64,000 nt of DNA, from the NCBI RefSeq assembly GCF_004210305.1, contig NZ_SCFB01000001.1, positions 94,652 to 158,651 of the forward strand, read 5' to 3'. Made by a program: the position numbers and the translations under genes. Each line of letters opens with the position of its first letter. Positions within the stretch are counted from its first letter, which is position 1. Below, piece after piece: positions 1 through 7,689 of the stretch. The notes below the pieces were generated by a model that was given only the letters and a program-made list of their open reading frames with translations, was not told where the DNA came from and searched no databases. The DNA is from Candidatus Finniella inopinata (GTDB lineage Bacteria > Pseudomonadota > Alphaproteobacteria > Paracaedibacterales > CAIULA01).

Positions 1-240
1 AGCTATTTTCAAACTATTATAACCACCCTTCCCAACAATGACCAAAAAACGATAAAGATGGCAATTTTCTATGAATTGTTTTATGCTTCCTGGAAAAATC
101 GTTTATGGGGATGTGCCTGCGGTTATCTGGCCAAGTCTTTTTTACAGATGCCACATGGTTGCGTTGGCTTTATGGTTTCTCTGCTAAGACGAAAAGTCAA
201 AGAACGTTCTAAAGCTGGTCGAGTGTGTGTTGAAAAATAA
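1..240 (+). CDS. C-terminal end of an unidentified protein (cut by window start)
   Basis: The frame is open from base 1 to a TAA at 238-240, so this is the last 79 residues of a gene that begins upstream of the window. An internal ATG at 58 is not needed as a start. The tail is basic at its end (LLRRKVKERSKAGRV) and rich in aromatic residues, but I recognise no domain. It overlaps the next glycosyltransferase gene by 14 bp, so it is probably the preceding gene of the same polysaccharide operon and may itself be a glycosyltransferase tail. That last point is inference from position only. Confidence 0.5.
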   Translation, partial: SYFQTIITTLPNNDQKTIKMAIFYELFYASWKNRLWGCACGYLAKSFLQMPHGCVGFMVSLLRRKVKERSKAGRVCVEK

Positions 241-1375
241 ACCTTATTTATCTGTTGTTGCCACGTCCCGTAATGATGACCATGGCGGCAATGCCCTTTG
301 GCGAACGCAGCACTTCGTTAGTGGCTTGGCAGCTCAAGCTTTGGTGCATGAAGTCTCTATTGAGTTAATTTTGGTGGACTGGAATCCGCCTGCTGATAAG
401 TCTGATTTAGTCGATGCTTTGGCGTGGCCTGAAAACAACCCTTATTTTCATTATCGTGTTGTGCAAGTTCCAGCTGTTTACCATCAGCAGTTTCAGTTCG
501 CTGATAAGTTGCCCCTTTTTCAGTATTTGGCCAAGAATGTGGGCATACGGCGTGCCCAGGGCGAATACGTTCTGGCCACCAATATTGATATTTTGTTTTC
601 AGACAAATTGATGCAATTCATAAAAGGTGGGTTGCAACCAGGTCATTGTTATCGTGTAGATAGGTTTGATATTGACCCCAATATTCCAGATGGATTGCCT
701 TTTCCCAAAATTTTAGAGTATGCGGATTCACACGTTGTTCGCGTGAATGGTTTAAAAGGTACCTTAAGTTATAAGCAGTTTCATGCGTCTTTCTTAGAAC
801 ATTTGGGACGGTGTTTATATCGGTCCTTACGGATCATCATCGGATATTCCTTAAAAAACTTTAACTATTACCTGACTTTACCGTTGTCTTTAAAATTGCT
901 CCAGAAATGGCGCATTGGAAATTTTAGAAAAAATTTCACAAGTCTAATGTTTTCTTTGAGGCAGCAGCTGGGTCCCAAAGACAAAATATTACATACAGGC
1001 GCCTGCGGCGACTTTACTCTCTTATCAAAACATGATTGGGATAGTATAAAAGCCTATCCTGAATGGGCTTTATACTCATGGCACATTGATTCCGTTGTTA
1101 TGTACCAGGCCCATCATAATGGCATGAAGATGGTGAACCTCGATTCCTCTTATCGAATCTATCACATTGAACATGGTCAAGGGTCGGGCTGGACGCCAGA
1201 AGGCGCCAATTTATTATTTAACCGGCTTGATAAAAACGGCATTGAGTATTTGGATGATGATGATTTAGAGGAACTTTTCTTCCAGCAAATCCTTAACAAA
1301 AAAGTGGGCAAGCAAACCGTTTACAACCAAACGTGGGGCGCGCCTGACGTGGTATTCCCGGAGCGCGGTAATTGA
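227..1375 (+). CDS. Glycosyltransferase-like protein (GT-A fold) of a surface polysaccharide cluster
   Basis: A 382-residue cytosolic protein. It opens with LSVVATSRNDDHGGN (residues 8-22), the nucleotide-binding start typical of family-2-like glycosyltransferases. It later has NVGIRRAQGEYVLATNIDIL, where NID sits at the place of the metal-binding DxD motif. The family is common in exopolysaccharide and lipopolysaccharide clusters of alphaproteobacteria, usually annotated as glycosyltransferase or hypothetical. It starts inside the end of the upstream gene and its TGA overlaps the TTG start of the next gene, so the genes are translationally coupled. The next gene is a second glycosyltransferase-like protein, followed by sugar-nucleotide genes. 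The sugar donor and acceptor cannot be read from the sequence. Confidence 0.7.
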   Translation: MLKNKPYLSVVATSRNDDHGGNALWRTQHFVSGLAAQALVHEVSIELILVDWNPPADKSDLVDALAWPENNPYFHYRVVQVPAVYHQQFQFADKLPLFQYLAKNVGIRRAQGEYVLATNIDILFSDKLMQFIKGGLQPGHCYRVDRFDIDPNIPDGLPFPKILEYADSHVVRVNGLKGTLSYKQFHASFLEHLGRCLYRSLRIIIGYSLKNFNYYLTLPLSLKLLQKWRIGNFRKNFTSLMFSLRQQLGPKDKILHTGACGDFTLLSKHDWDSIKAYPEWALYSWHIDSVVMYQAHHNGMKMVNLDSSYRIYHIEHGQGSGWTPEGANLLFNRLDKNGIEYLDDDDLEELFFQQILNKKVGKQTVYNQTWGAPDVVFPERGN

Positions 1376-2223
1376 TTACTTTTTTCACAACACCCAAAGC
1401 TTTCCAGGGACATATTGGCATCATCCAAACCAATGCCTTAACCAGTTGGTCTTGTCTGACGCCAAAACCTGAAGTCATTCTGTTGGGGAATGATCAGGGG
1501 GTAAAGGAAGCTGCCGAGCAGTTTCAATTCAGACACTTACCCCTTGAAAGTCCAGGAATTCCTGTTTTAAGCGAAATATTTGAAGCAGCCAGAGCAGCTG
1601 CTAGCCATGATTATTTGTGTTTCATTAATGCTGACATCATTTTGTTGGACGACTTTATGCCAACGTTCATGCAGTTGTCCCAACAGTTTGAAAAATTCCT
1701 GATGGTCAGCAGCCGTTGGAATTTAGATATTCAAACAATTTTACCCCTTGAAAATGTAACCGATCGTACCAATCTAAGAAATAAGGCCGTTCAAACGCAT
1801 GATATGTATCCAGCGGGAGGAACTGATTTTTTTGTGTTCCACAAGGATATGTTTCAAACTGTACCGCCCTTTTTGTTAGGCAGGGGATATTGGGATAACT
1901 GGTTGATGTATCAGGCAAAACAGGAAAATGCCCCGGTCATTGATGTCACCGCGGATGTGATAGCTGTTCATCAAAATCACGACTACAGCCATATTAAGGG
2001 TGTAAGAAAAGGTGATAACGATGCAGAAGCGGTATTTAAGGCGGCTGAGGGGAAACGAAACTTAGAATTGGCCGGTGGTCAGAAAAATATTTATACCAAT
2101 TATGACGCTGATTATGTATTTATTAAGGGTCAGTTTTATAAGTCCTGGAATTTAAAATTTATCTTTAGGCGCCTTAAGTCATCGATGAGACGTCTGAAAA
2201 TACGTTTAATATCTCAAAAGTAA
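1372..2223 (+). CDS. Glycosyltransferase-like protein, second of the pair
   Basis: A 283-residue protein starting at TTG (1372-1374), which overlaps the previous stop codon. The opening TFFTTPKAFQGHIGIIQTNA and the motif CFINADIILLDDFMP (about residues 83-97) resemble a widespread family in polysaccharide clusters. INADI occupies the DxD-like position of a GT-A fold. GGTDFFVFHKDMF further on is a typical acceptor-side segment. No signal peptide or membrane helix is evident. The tight coupling to the gene before and the 10-bp gap to the sugar-nucleotide dehydrogenase behind suggest one operon for a surface glycan. Activity is inferred from family resemblance only. Confidence 0.65.
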   Translation: MITFFTTPKAFQGHIGIIQTNALTSWSCLTPKPEVILLGNDQGVKEAAEQFQFRHLPLESPGIPVLSEIFEAARAAASHDYLCFINADIILLDDFMPTFMQLSQQFEKFLMVSSRWNLDIQTILPLENVTDRTNLRNKAVQTHDMYPAGGTDFFVFHKDMFQTVPPFLLGRGYWDNWLMYQAKQENAPVIDVTADVIAVHQNHDYSHIKGVRKGDNDAEAVFKAAEGKRNLELAGGQKNIYTNYDADYVFIKGQFYKSWNLKFIFRRLKSSMRRLKIRLISQK

Positions 2224-2233
2224 AGAGGGTAAA

Positions 2234-3595
2234 ATGCTAAAAGTTTCGGTCATTGGATTGGGTAAATTAGGAGCACCTATGGCGGCGGTTTATGCCAGCA
2301 AGGGGTTCGACGTTATTGGCGTGGATAAAAATCCAGCTTTTGTGGATGCCATCAACCACGGTAGGGCGCCTGTTGAGGAGGATAGACTGCAAGACTTTAT
2401 TGATCAAAGCAAGGGAAGATTGTCGGCAACCCTCGACACTGCTGAGGCCGTTAAAAACACCGATATTACTTTTGTCATTGTTCCCACACCCAGCGGACCT
2501 GATGGCAGTTTTACCAATAAATATGTCCTTGAATCCTTAAAAGAAATTGGCGCTGGCATCAAAGGTAAAGAAGGATATCACCTAGTCGTCATTACCAGTA
2601 CGGTGATGCCTGGCTCTACCGATGGTGAAATTCGCCAAACATTAGAGAAATACGCTGGCCGGCCCGTAGGCGAAACTTTGGGATTATGTTACAGCCCAGA
2701 ATTCATTGCCCTTGGCACCGTGATTCGCGATATGCTGAACCCAGATTTTTTTCTGATTGGGGAAAGTGATAAGAAGGCGGGTGACCTGCTGGTTTCCATT
2801 TACAGTCAAGCTTGTGACAATCAGCCGCGCATGGAACGCATGAATTTTGTGAATGCTGAATTGACAAAAATTTCTGTGAATACGTTTGTGACGACCAAAA
2901 TCTCCTACGCCAACATGCTGTCGGACCTTTGTGATTATTTGCCGGGTGCTGATGTGGACGTGGTCACGCAAGCCATTGGGTGCGACAGTCGTATTGGTCA
3001 TAAATATCTGAAAGGGGCGGTGGCCTATGGTGGCCCTTGTTTTCCACGGGATAACGTGGCTTTCTCGCGTTTGGCCGAAATCATTGGAGCCAATGCTGAT
3101 CTGGCTGTGGCAACCGATACCATCAATCGCCATCAAAAAGATCGGGTGTTGGCCATTATTGATCAACTGGATTATCAACCCAAAACGATTGGAATTTTAG
3201 GGTTATCTTATAAGCCCGGTACATCTGTCATTGAAGAATCACAGGGTGTTGGTCTTGCGGCCAGTTTAAAGAAACAAGGGTTCAATGTGGTCGTATTTGA
3301 CCCCATGGCTATGGCCCCTGCTAAGGCCGTTCTGGGTGAACACGCCCGATATGCGGCTTCGGCAGCAGAATGTGTATCAGAAAGCGATGCCATAGTGATC
3401 ATGACAGCATGGCCGGAATTTGCCGAACTTACCGCCTCTTTATTTGACGAGAAACCTGCCGGTTTTGCGGTTATTGATTGTTGGCGTATTCTAAAACCTG
3501 AAACGTTGCCGGCTAAAACAGCCAGTATCCACCTTGGACGTGGGGTGCTCGCTCAACTGGCAACGGCTAAAGAACGTCATGTCGCAGCTAGCTAG
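2234..3595 (+). CDS. Nucleotide-sugar dehydrogenase (UDP-glucose/GDP-mannose dehydrogenase family)
   Basis: A 453-residue NAD-dependent enzyme that oxidises the C6 hydroxyl of a nucleotide sugar to a uronic acid in two steps. The N-terminal Rossmann motif is VIGLGKLGAPMA (residues 6-17). The catalytic cysteine is C269 in GGPCFPRDN, preceded by the conserved LKGAVAYGG. The C-terminal UDP-binding domain contains GILGLSYKPGTSVIEESQG. An SD-like AGAGGG lies a few bases before the ATG. The family includes UDP-glucose, UDP-ManNAc and GDP-mannose dehydrogenases. The gene overlaps a GDP-mannose-producing enzyme, which makes GDP-mannose a reasonable guess, but the substrate is not settled by sequence. 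Confidence 0.85.
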   Translation: MLKVSVIGLGKLGAPMAAVYASKGFDVIGVDKNPAFVDAINHGRAPVEEDRLQDFIDQSKGRLSATLDTAEAVKNTDITFVIVPTPSGPDGSFTNKYVLESLKEIGAGIKGKEGYHLVVITSTVMPGSTDGEIRQTLEKYAGRPVGETLGLCYSPEFIALGTVIRDMLNPDFFLIGESDKKAGDLLVSIYSQACDNQPRMERMNFVNAELTKISVNTFVTTKISYANMLSDLCDYLPGADVDVVTQAIGCDSRIGHKYLKGAVAYGGPCFPRDNVAFSRLAEIIGANADLAVATDTINRHQKDRVLAIIDQLDYQPKTIGILGLSYKPGTSVIEESQGVGLAASLKKQGFNVVVFDPMAMAPAKAVLGEHARYAASAAECVSESDAIVIMTAWPEFAELTASLFDEKPAGFAVIDCWRILKPETLPAKTASIHLGRGVLAQLATAKERHVAAS

Positions 3596-4997
3596 TTCCC
3601 CTTTAAAAATTACCCCCGTCATTTTGTGCGGGGGTTCTGGTACGCGTCTTTGGCCTTTATCACGCAGTCTGTATCCGAAACAGTTTTATCCATTGGTGGG
3701 GGAGGGCAGTCTTTTCCTGCAGACCTTAATGCGTGCTAATAATGCTGCGATTTACGACTTGCCTATTGTTGTTGCCAGTCAACATCACCAGTTCCTTGTT
3801 GAAAAAGAAATGAAGGCCGCAGGGTTAATTGGTCAGCTGATTTTGGAACCCTGCGCCCGTAATACAACGCCTGCCATCACCTTGGCTGCTTTGGCGGCCA
3901 TGCAGAAAAATCCAGATGCTGTCCTATTAATCATGCCGTCTGATCATTTGATTGAGCCGATTGCTGATTTCAATGATTTTGTTCAAAAGTCCTTGCCCTC
4001 AGCTTTAAAGGGGGAACTGGTTACCTTTGGTGTGACGCCAACCCGCCCTGAAACGGGTTATGGTTATATTCAACGCAGTCAGGATGACACCGACTTTGCA
4101 AAAAAAGTTCTTCGGTTTGTGGAAAAGCCAACCCTAGAAAAGGCTGAGGTTTACCTTCAGTCGGGTGATTTCTTGTGGAACAGTGGTCTTTTTCTATTTC
4201 AGGCTAAGGCCTTCTTAGAAGCTGTCAAAACTTATCAGCCCCTTATATTGGATTCGTGTGCGGCTGCGTTTGATGTCAAAACAGGGATTATGGACACACA
4301 AGTTTTTGAAAAATCACCGTCCGTTTCGATTGATTACGGAATTATGGAACAGGCCAGTAATGTCAGAGTCGCCCCCCTTACGGTTAACTGGAATGATCTT
4401 GGTAGCTGGCAAGCTTTGTGGGAAGTCGACAACCGCGATAAGGATGGCAACACCATCCTGGGCGATGTGGTCACCCATAATGTTAGTCAGTCTTATATTC
4501 GGTCCGAAGGGCGCCTGGTAACGGTTGTGGGGTTGGAAGGGGTCATTGTTGTGGAATCGCAGGATGCGATACTTGTGGCCTCTCAGGCAGCCTCTCAAGA
4601 CGTTAAACATATCGTGGATACGTTGAAACTTTCAGAGCGTCCCCACACCCGATCCCATTCTGCCGAGGAAAGGCCATGGGGATCATTCAAAAGCGTTGAT
4701 AAAGGCGAACGGTTCCAAGTAAAGCATATTACGGTTAAGCCTGGACAGAAACTATCTTTGCAGATGCATCACCACAGGGCTGAACATTGGATCGTTGTCA
4801 GTGGCACAGCCAAAGTGACTCGTGGCGAAGAAGAATTGATGGTCTTTGAAAATCAATCGATTTACATACCCTGTGGTACCAAACACCGCCTTGAAAACCC
4901 TGGAAAGATTCCTCTAGAGCTTATAGAAGTTCAATCAGGCCCCTATTTGGGGGAAGATGATATCGTCCGTTTTGGCGATGACTACGGCAGGTTCTAA
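3579..4997 (+). CDS. manC: Mannose-1-phosphate guanylyltransferase / mannose-6-phosphate isomerase
   Basis: A bifunctional type II enzyme of about 472 residues that isomerises fructose-6-P to mannose-6-P and makes GDP-mannose from mannose-1-P and GTP. The pyrophosphorylase signature GGSGTRLWPLSRSLYPKQF is near the N-terminus and FVEKPTLEKAE follows. The C-terminal cupin isomerase domain carries RPWGSF and KPGQKLSLQMHHHRAEHW. I place the start at ATG 3579 because family members begin about 10 residues before the CGGSGTR motif. A longer frame from 3534 would overlap the dehydrogenase by 62 bp; the chosen start overlaps it by 17 bp. The gene supplies GDP-mannose for the surface glycan cluster. 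Confidence 0.9.
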   Translation: MSQLASSPLKITPVILCGGSGTRLWPLSRSLYPKQFYPLVGEGSLFLQTLMRANNAAIYDLPIVVASQHHQFLVEKEMKAAGLIGQLILEPCARNTTPAITLAALAAMQKNPDAVLLIMPSDHLIEPIADFNDFVQKSLPSALKGELVTFGVTPTRPETGYGYIQRSQDDTDFAKKVLRFVEKPTLEKAEVYLQSGDFLWNSGLFLFQAKAFLEAVKTYQPLILDSCAAAFDVKTGIMDTQVFEKSPSVSIDYGIMEQASNVRVAPLTVNWNDLGSWQALWEVDNRDKDGNTILGDVVTHNVSQSYIRSEGRLVTVVGLEGVIVVESQDAILVASQAASQDVKHIVDTLKLSERPHTRSHSAEERPWGSFKSVDKGERFQVKHITVKPGQKLSLQMHHHRAEHWIVVSGTAKVTRGEEELMVFENQSIYIPCGTKHRLENPGKIPLELIEVQSGPYLGEDDIVRFGDDYGRF

Positions 4998-5122
4998 TTA
5001 AAGCCGCTGCATAATTTCGGACTGACTATGATCAAAACGAGAACGACCATAAGCAGAATCACTGCCGCCATAAAACGCGCTTCAAAGCTTAGACCTTCTC
5101 TGGGTTGTGGATTATTGTTCAC
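4994..5122 (-). CDS. Possible small membrane protein (42 aa)
   Basis: A short minus-strand frame with GTG start (5120-5122) and TAG stop at 4994-4996. It has a GGAG ribosome-binding site 7 bases before the start. The product begins MNNNPQPREGLSFEARF, followed by one strongly hydrophobic stretch (MAAVILLMVVLVLIIV) and a short tail ending KLCSGFN, so it looks like a single-pass membrane peptide. It begins 20 bp downstream of the stop of the interrupted MHS transporter on the same strand and could have been co-transcribed with it. I recognise no family. The SD plus a textbook transmembrane segment make it better than chance, but conservation is untested. Confidence 0.4.
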   Translation of the reverse strand: MNNNPQPREGLSFEARFMAAVILLMVVLVLIIVSPKLCSGFN

Positions 5123-5142
5123 CTTAAATCTCCATAAAACTG

Positions 5143-5764
5143 TTACGCAGCTTGGCTGTGAACTTCATCGTTTATGGGAACAAACGATTTGTGAGGCCGC
5201 AAGCCTTCTAGCTTTTCAAAATGGCGAATACTCCAAAAGCAGGCAAACATTAATGGCAAACCAATAACACATACACCGCTGTGACCAATCCATTCTGTTA
5301 AATATACAAGACCAAAAGCAGTGACAACATACATAAAAGAACGAGCCAGGGCATAACCAATCGTTGTTGTAGTAAACCTCCTGTCCACATTAAATCTTTT
5401 GATAAAAATTGGAGAAGCAACTGCCACTCCTGAGAGAGAAAAAGGAAAAAGTATTGCTTGAAACAAAAACACCTGACGACCGGAATTCAAATACATGGCA
5501 AAAATAGGTAAAGAGACAACTATTAAAAGAAGAACTATAGCTTGAAACTTTAATATTTTTATAGGGTTAAAAATTTTTACCAAATAAATTAAAGGAAAAA
5601 CAACGAGACAATCAATAATTGATAAAAGGAAATTGTGAGAAATTATATCCGGTGAACTATAACCAAAAGATTTTAATATTGGGGAAAAATATATGTAATA
5701 TAAATAAAAACAGAAAGGATTGCTACACTCTAAAAAGAAATAGGCCGCAAAATCTTTTTTATTA
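5143..5764 (-). pseudogene. C-terminal half of an MHS-family MFS transporter, cut by an IS5-family element
   Basis: This is the downstream 206 or so codons of the transporter whose first half lies at 6610-7345. It holds the second bundle of transmembrane segments (for example IIDCLVVFPLIYLV, LVYLTEWIGHSGV). The insertion junction is the TA at 5763-5764. Removing the element and one TA copy joins KSKT to NKKDFAAYFF in frame and rebuilds a 451-residue protein, normal for the metabolite:H+ symporter (ProP-like) family. A frame that starts inside the IS end gives a spurious MMTRP N-terminus. The transported solute is unknown. Confidence 0.8.
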
Positions 5765-5780
5765 GGGCGTGTCATCAATT
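5765..5780 (+). repeat. IS5-family left terminal inverted repeat
   Basis: Sixteen bases matching 6594-6609 perfectly in inverted orientation. Similarity stops at the next base, 5781. The flanking TA at 5763-5764 is the target duplication. Confidence 0.9.
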
Positions 5781-5835
5781 GAATAAGTCATAGATTTCTG
5801 TTTTAATTGAGAAAAATTTTACGAGGTTTTTTTCG

Positions 5836-6210
5836 GTGAGACGCTACGCATTACGGGATGATCAATGGGATCGCATTAAGGGTATGCTACCTGGAAGGGA
5901 AGGATATGTTGGTGCAACAGCAAAAGACAATCGCCTATTTATAGAAGCCGTTCTATATCGATATCGAGCTGGAATTCCGTGGCGTGATTTACCGGAACGT
6001 TTTGGGGATTTTAGAGTTATTCATCTACGCCATTCGAGGTGGAGCCAATCAGGTGTGTGGAAGAAAATTTTTGAGCTATTAAGCCAAGATGCTGACAATG
6101 AATACGCTATGATTGATTCAAGTATAGTGCGTGCTCATCAGCACAGTGCTGGTGCTAAAAAAAAGAATTCTCAGCTGACCAAGCGATTGGACGAAGCAAA
6201 GGAGGATTAA
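5836..6210 (+). CDS. IS5-family transposase, frame A
   Basis: A 124-residue first frame with GTG start, MRRYALRDDQWDRIKGMLPG at the N-terminus, an IS5-type DNA-binding region (YRYRAGIPWRDLPERFG), and the first catalytic aspartate in YAMIDSSIVRAHQH. Read without frameshifting it ends in a non-homologous tail (KRLDEAKED). The complete transposase needs a -1 shift at the A8 run (6157-6164), giving about 254 residues that continue QAIGRSKGGLSTKIHATCD. Confidence 0.85.
   Translation: MRRYALRDDQWDRIKGMLPGREGYVGATAKDNRLFIEAVLYRYRAGIPWRDLPERFGDFRVIHLRHSRWSQSGVWKKIFELLSQDADNEYAMIDSSIVRAHQHSAGAKKKNSQLTKRLDEAKED
6157..6164 (+). other. Probable programmed -1 frameshift site in the IS transposase
   Basis: Eight consecutive A residues follow GCT, read as AAA AAA AAG in frame A. 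Re-reading one A moves the ribosome into frame B, where the family-conserved sequence QAIGRSKGGLSTKIHA begins a few codons later. A-rich slippery runs at this place are usual for two-frame IS5-type elements. Confidence 0.7.
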
Positions 6211-6239
6211 GCACCAAAATTCATGCCACCTGTGATGCG

Positions 6240-6599
6240 TTGGGAAATCCAACAGGGTTTTATTTAACAGCCGGACAAGATCACGATTTAGAAGGTGCCG
6301 ATGCCTTAATAGATAACCTTACGCAAGCTGGTGCCGTCTTAGCTGACAAGGCTTATGACGCAGACGAACGTATGAGAAAAAAACTTGAAGAGAAAGGATG
6401 TGAGGCGGTCATTCCCCCAAAAAAGAATAGGATCAACCCTTGTTCGTATGATAAAGACCTCTACAAGGCCCGGCACCTCATCGAAAACTTCTTCGCCAAA
6501 CTTAAACAATACAGAGCCATAGCCACTCGATATGATAAAACAGCTCGAAACTTCCTGGGAGCCATACATTTGGTTGCTGCGGCTATTTGGCTTAATTGA
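6240..6599 (+). CDS. IS5-family transposase, frame B (C-terminal part)
   Basis: The second frame contains the remaining DDE residues: aspartate in VLADKAYDADERMR and glutamate in KARHLIENFFAKLKQYR. The frame is open upstream of 6240 back to the slip site, and its conserved sequence starts before the first in-frame start codon, so it is normally made as an A-B fusion. The stop codon at 6597-6599 lies inside the right inverted repeat. Confidence 0.85.
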   Translation: MGNPTGFYLTAGQDHDLEGADALIDNLTQAGAVLADKAYDADERMRKKLEEKGCEAVIPPKKNRINPCSYDKDLYKARHLIENFFAKLKQYRAIATRYDKTARNFLGAIHLVAAAIWLN

Positions 6600-6609
6600 T
6601 GACACGCCC
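6594..6609 (-). repeat. IS5-family right terminal inverted repeat
   Basis: Perfect 16-bp inverted match to 5765-5780, followed by the second TA target copy at 6610-6611. Confidence 0.9.
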
Positions 6610-7345
6610 TAGTTTTTGATTTATAGAGTCGACTTTCCACTTCTTTGAAAAGAATTTCTTTGTTTTTTTTGCTCACATGCTTTTTTTCAATTTCTATCTT
6701 TTTTTTCCGTTTCATATCAACAAACTCTGGTGTTTCTCTCAATCTTGTTCTGGCTATGGAACCTATCACAGCAATGCCTGCACCGGCCCAAAAACCCGTA
6801 CGCCAACTTATTCCTGTACTGTTAACAAGAGAAGATAAACCAAGGGCTGTCATCGCACCACAAGAAGAGGCTAATGTGATAAGAAGGACCGCAGAATATT
6901 GTTCTGGGGGCTTGGTAATCTCGGTGATATAAATTTTTGCGCCCATAACCTCACCCATAGACGACAGGCCTTGAATAATACGGCAAACCGTTACGATCAA
7001 AGCAGCGGTAATCCCAATTTGTTCATAGGTTGGCAAATTAGCCATGATAACGCAACTTAAGGACATCATCATGGTTGTCAAAATAACGGTGGTTTTGCGA
7101 CCTATATTATCTCCTATCCATCCAAATAAAATTGCACCGAATGGTCTCAAAATATACGTTGAACAAAAAGCAAACGCAGCAATCAAAGCGGCTGTGTGGG
7201 GATCGGTTTTGGGGAAGAAGATATCATTGAGCAAGACAGCCATATGAACATACAGCATTAGGTCAAAATACTCGAGAAAGGTGCCAATCTGTAAAAGACC
7301 AACGGCTTCCTTTTGTTCGCGGCTTAAACTTCCAAGGATACTCAT
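6610..7345 (-). pseudogene. N-terminal half of an MHS-family MFS transporter
   Basis: The first 245 or so codons of a metabolite:H+ symporter, starting at ATG 7345 behind an SD (GAGGAG, read on the minus strand). Family marks are QIGTFLEYFDLMLYVHMA in the first helix, the loop FGWIGDNIGRKTT (MFS motif A) and RIIQGLSSMGEVMGA in helix 4. The frame runs into the insertion sequence and acquires a foreign tail ending at 6461. The remaining half is at 5143-5764. MHS members carry osmolytes or carboxylates (ProP, KgtP, CitA types), and this one cannot be assigned. It is not expected to work unless the IS excises precisely. Confidence 0.8.
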
Positions 7346-7453
7346 AAGTTACTCCTCTGTTCAGTACTACCTGCTATTAGCTATGCTTATAAACGACTTT
7401 CCCTGACATTGAAACCCTATATACCAAATTCAAACCATTTCCCCATTTCTACC

Positions 7454-7540
7454 CGTCATGGCGAGCCCCTTTAGGGGCGTGGCCATCCAGGAAAATACAT
7501 GGATCACCACGGAGCAATAGCTCCTCGTGATGATGAGAGG
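7454..7540. repeat. Palindromic intergenic repeat
   Basis: The sequence begins cgtcatggcgagcccc, passes through two GC-rich hairpins (gcccctttaggggc at 7464-7477 and ggagcaatagctcc), and ends cctcgtgatgatgag. It resembles the family of CGTCATTGCGAG...CTCGCAATGAC intergenic palindromes scattered in many bacterial genomes. It sits between the transporter promoter and tRNA-Arg and is likely to have other copies in the chromosome. Function, if any, is unknown. Confidence 0.55.
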
Positions 7541-7595
7541 AATGCCGAAAAATGATTTGAATTGGGTATGGTTTTTTAAAACTTACGATATAAAT

Positions 7596-7672
7596 TGGCG
7601 TCCCCGGCGGGATTCGAACCCACGGCCTCAAGATTAGGAATCTTGCGCTCTATCCGGCTGAGCTACGGGAAC
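7596..7672 (-). tRNA. tRNA-Arg (anticodon CCT)
   Basis: On the minus strand this is a 77-nt cloverleaf. The acceptor stem GTTCCCG pairs with CGGGGAC, the D-arm is GCTC/GAGC, the anticodon stem CAAGA/TCTTG encloses loop TTCCTAA, and the T-arm contains GTTCGAATC. A 3' CCA is encoded (TGG at 7596-7598 on the plus strand). Anticodon CCT reads AGG arginine codons. It lies 17 bp downstream of dnaB on the same strand. Confidence 0.95.
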
Positions 7673-7689
7673 TAACAAACTTTACGTAC

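Larger units (their letters stand above)
5765..6609 (+). mobile_element. IS5-family insertion sequence (845 bp)
   Basis: The element is bounded by perfect 16-bp terminal inverted repeats, gggcgtgtcatcaatt, at 5765-5780 and 6594-6609. A TA dinucleotide flanks both ends (5763-5764 and 6610-6611), the target duplication expected of the IS5 family and fitting its IS427-like group. It carries a two-frame DDE transposase with an A8 slippage site. The ends and reading frames look intact. Its reconstructed target site restores an uninterrupted gene, so the insertion is recent. Confidence 0.9.

Noticed and set aside
2684-3178. Long minus-strand open frame (164 codons) opposite the nucleotide-sugar dehydrogenase
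   Set aside because: It lies wholly antisense to a conserved enzyme, with no SD and a composition mirroring its codons.
5028-5267. Plus-strand frame of 79 codons after manC
   Set aside because: It overlaps, in antisense, the transporter tail and the small membrane frame; no SD and no family features.
7449-7631. Short minus-strand frame over the tRNA and repeat
   Set aside because: Its beginning (MRPWVRIPPGTP) is the familiar translation of a tRNA 3' half.
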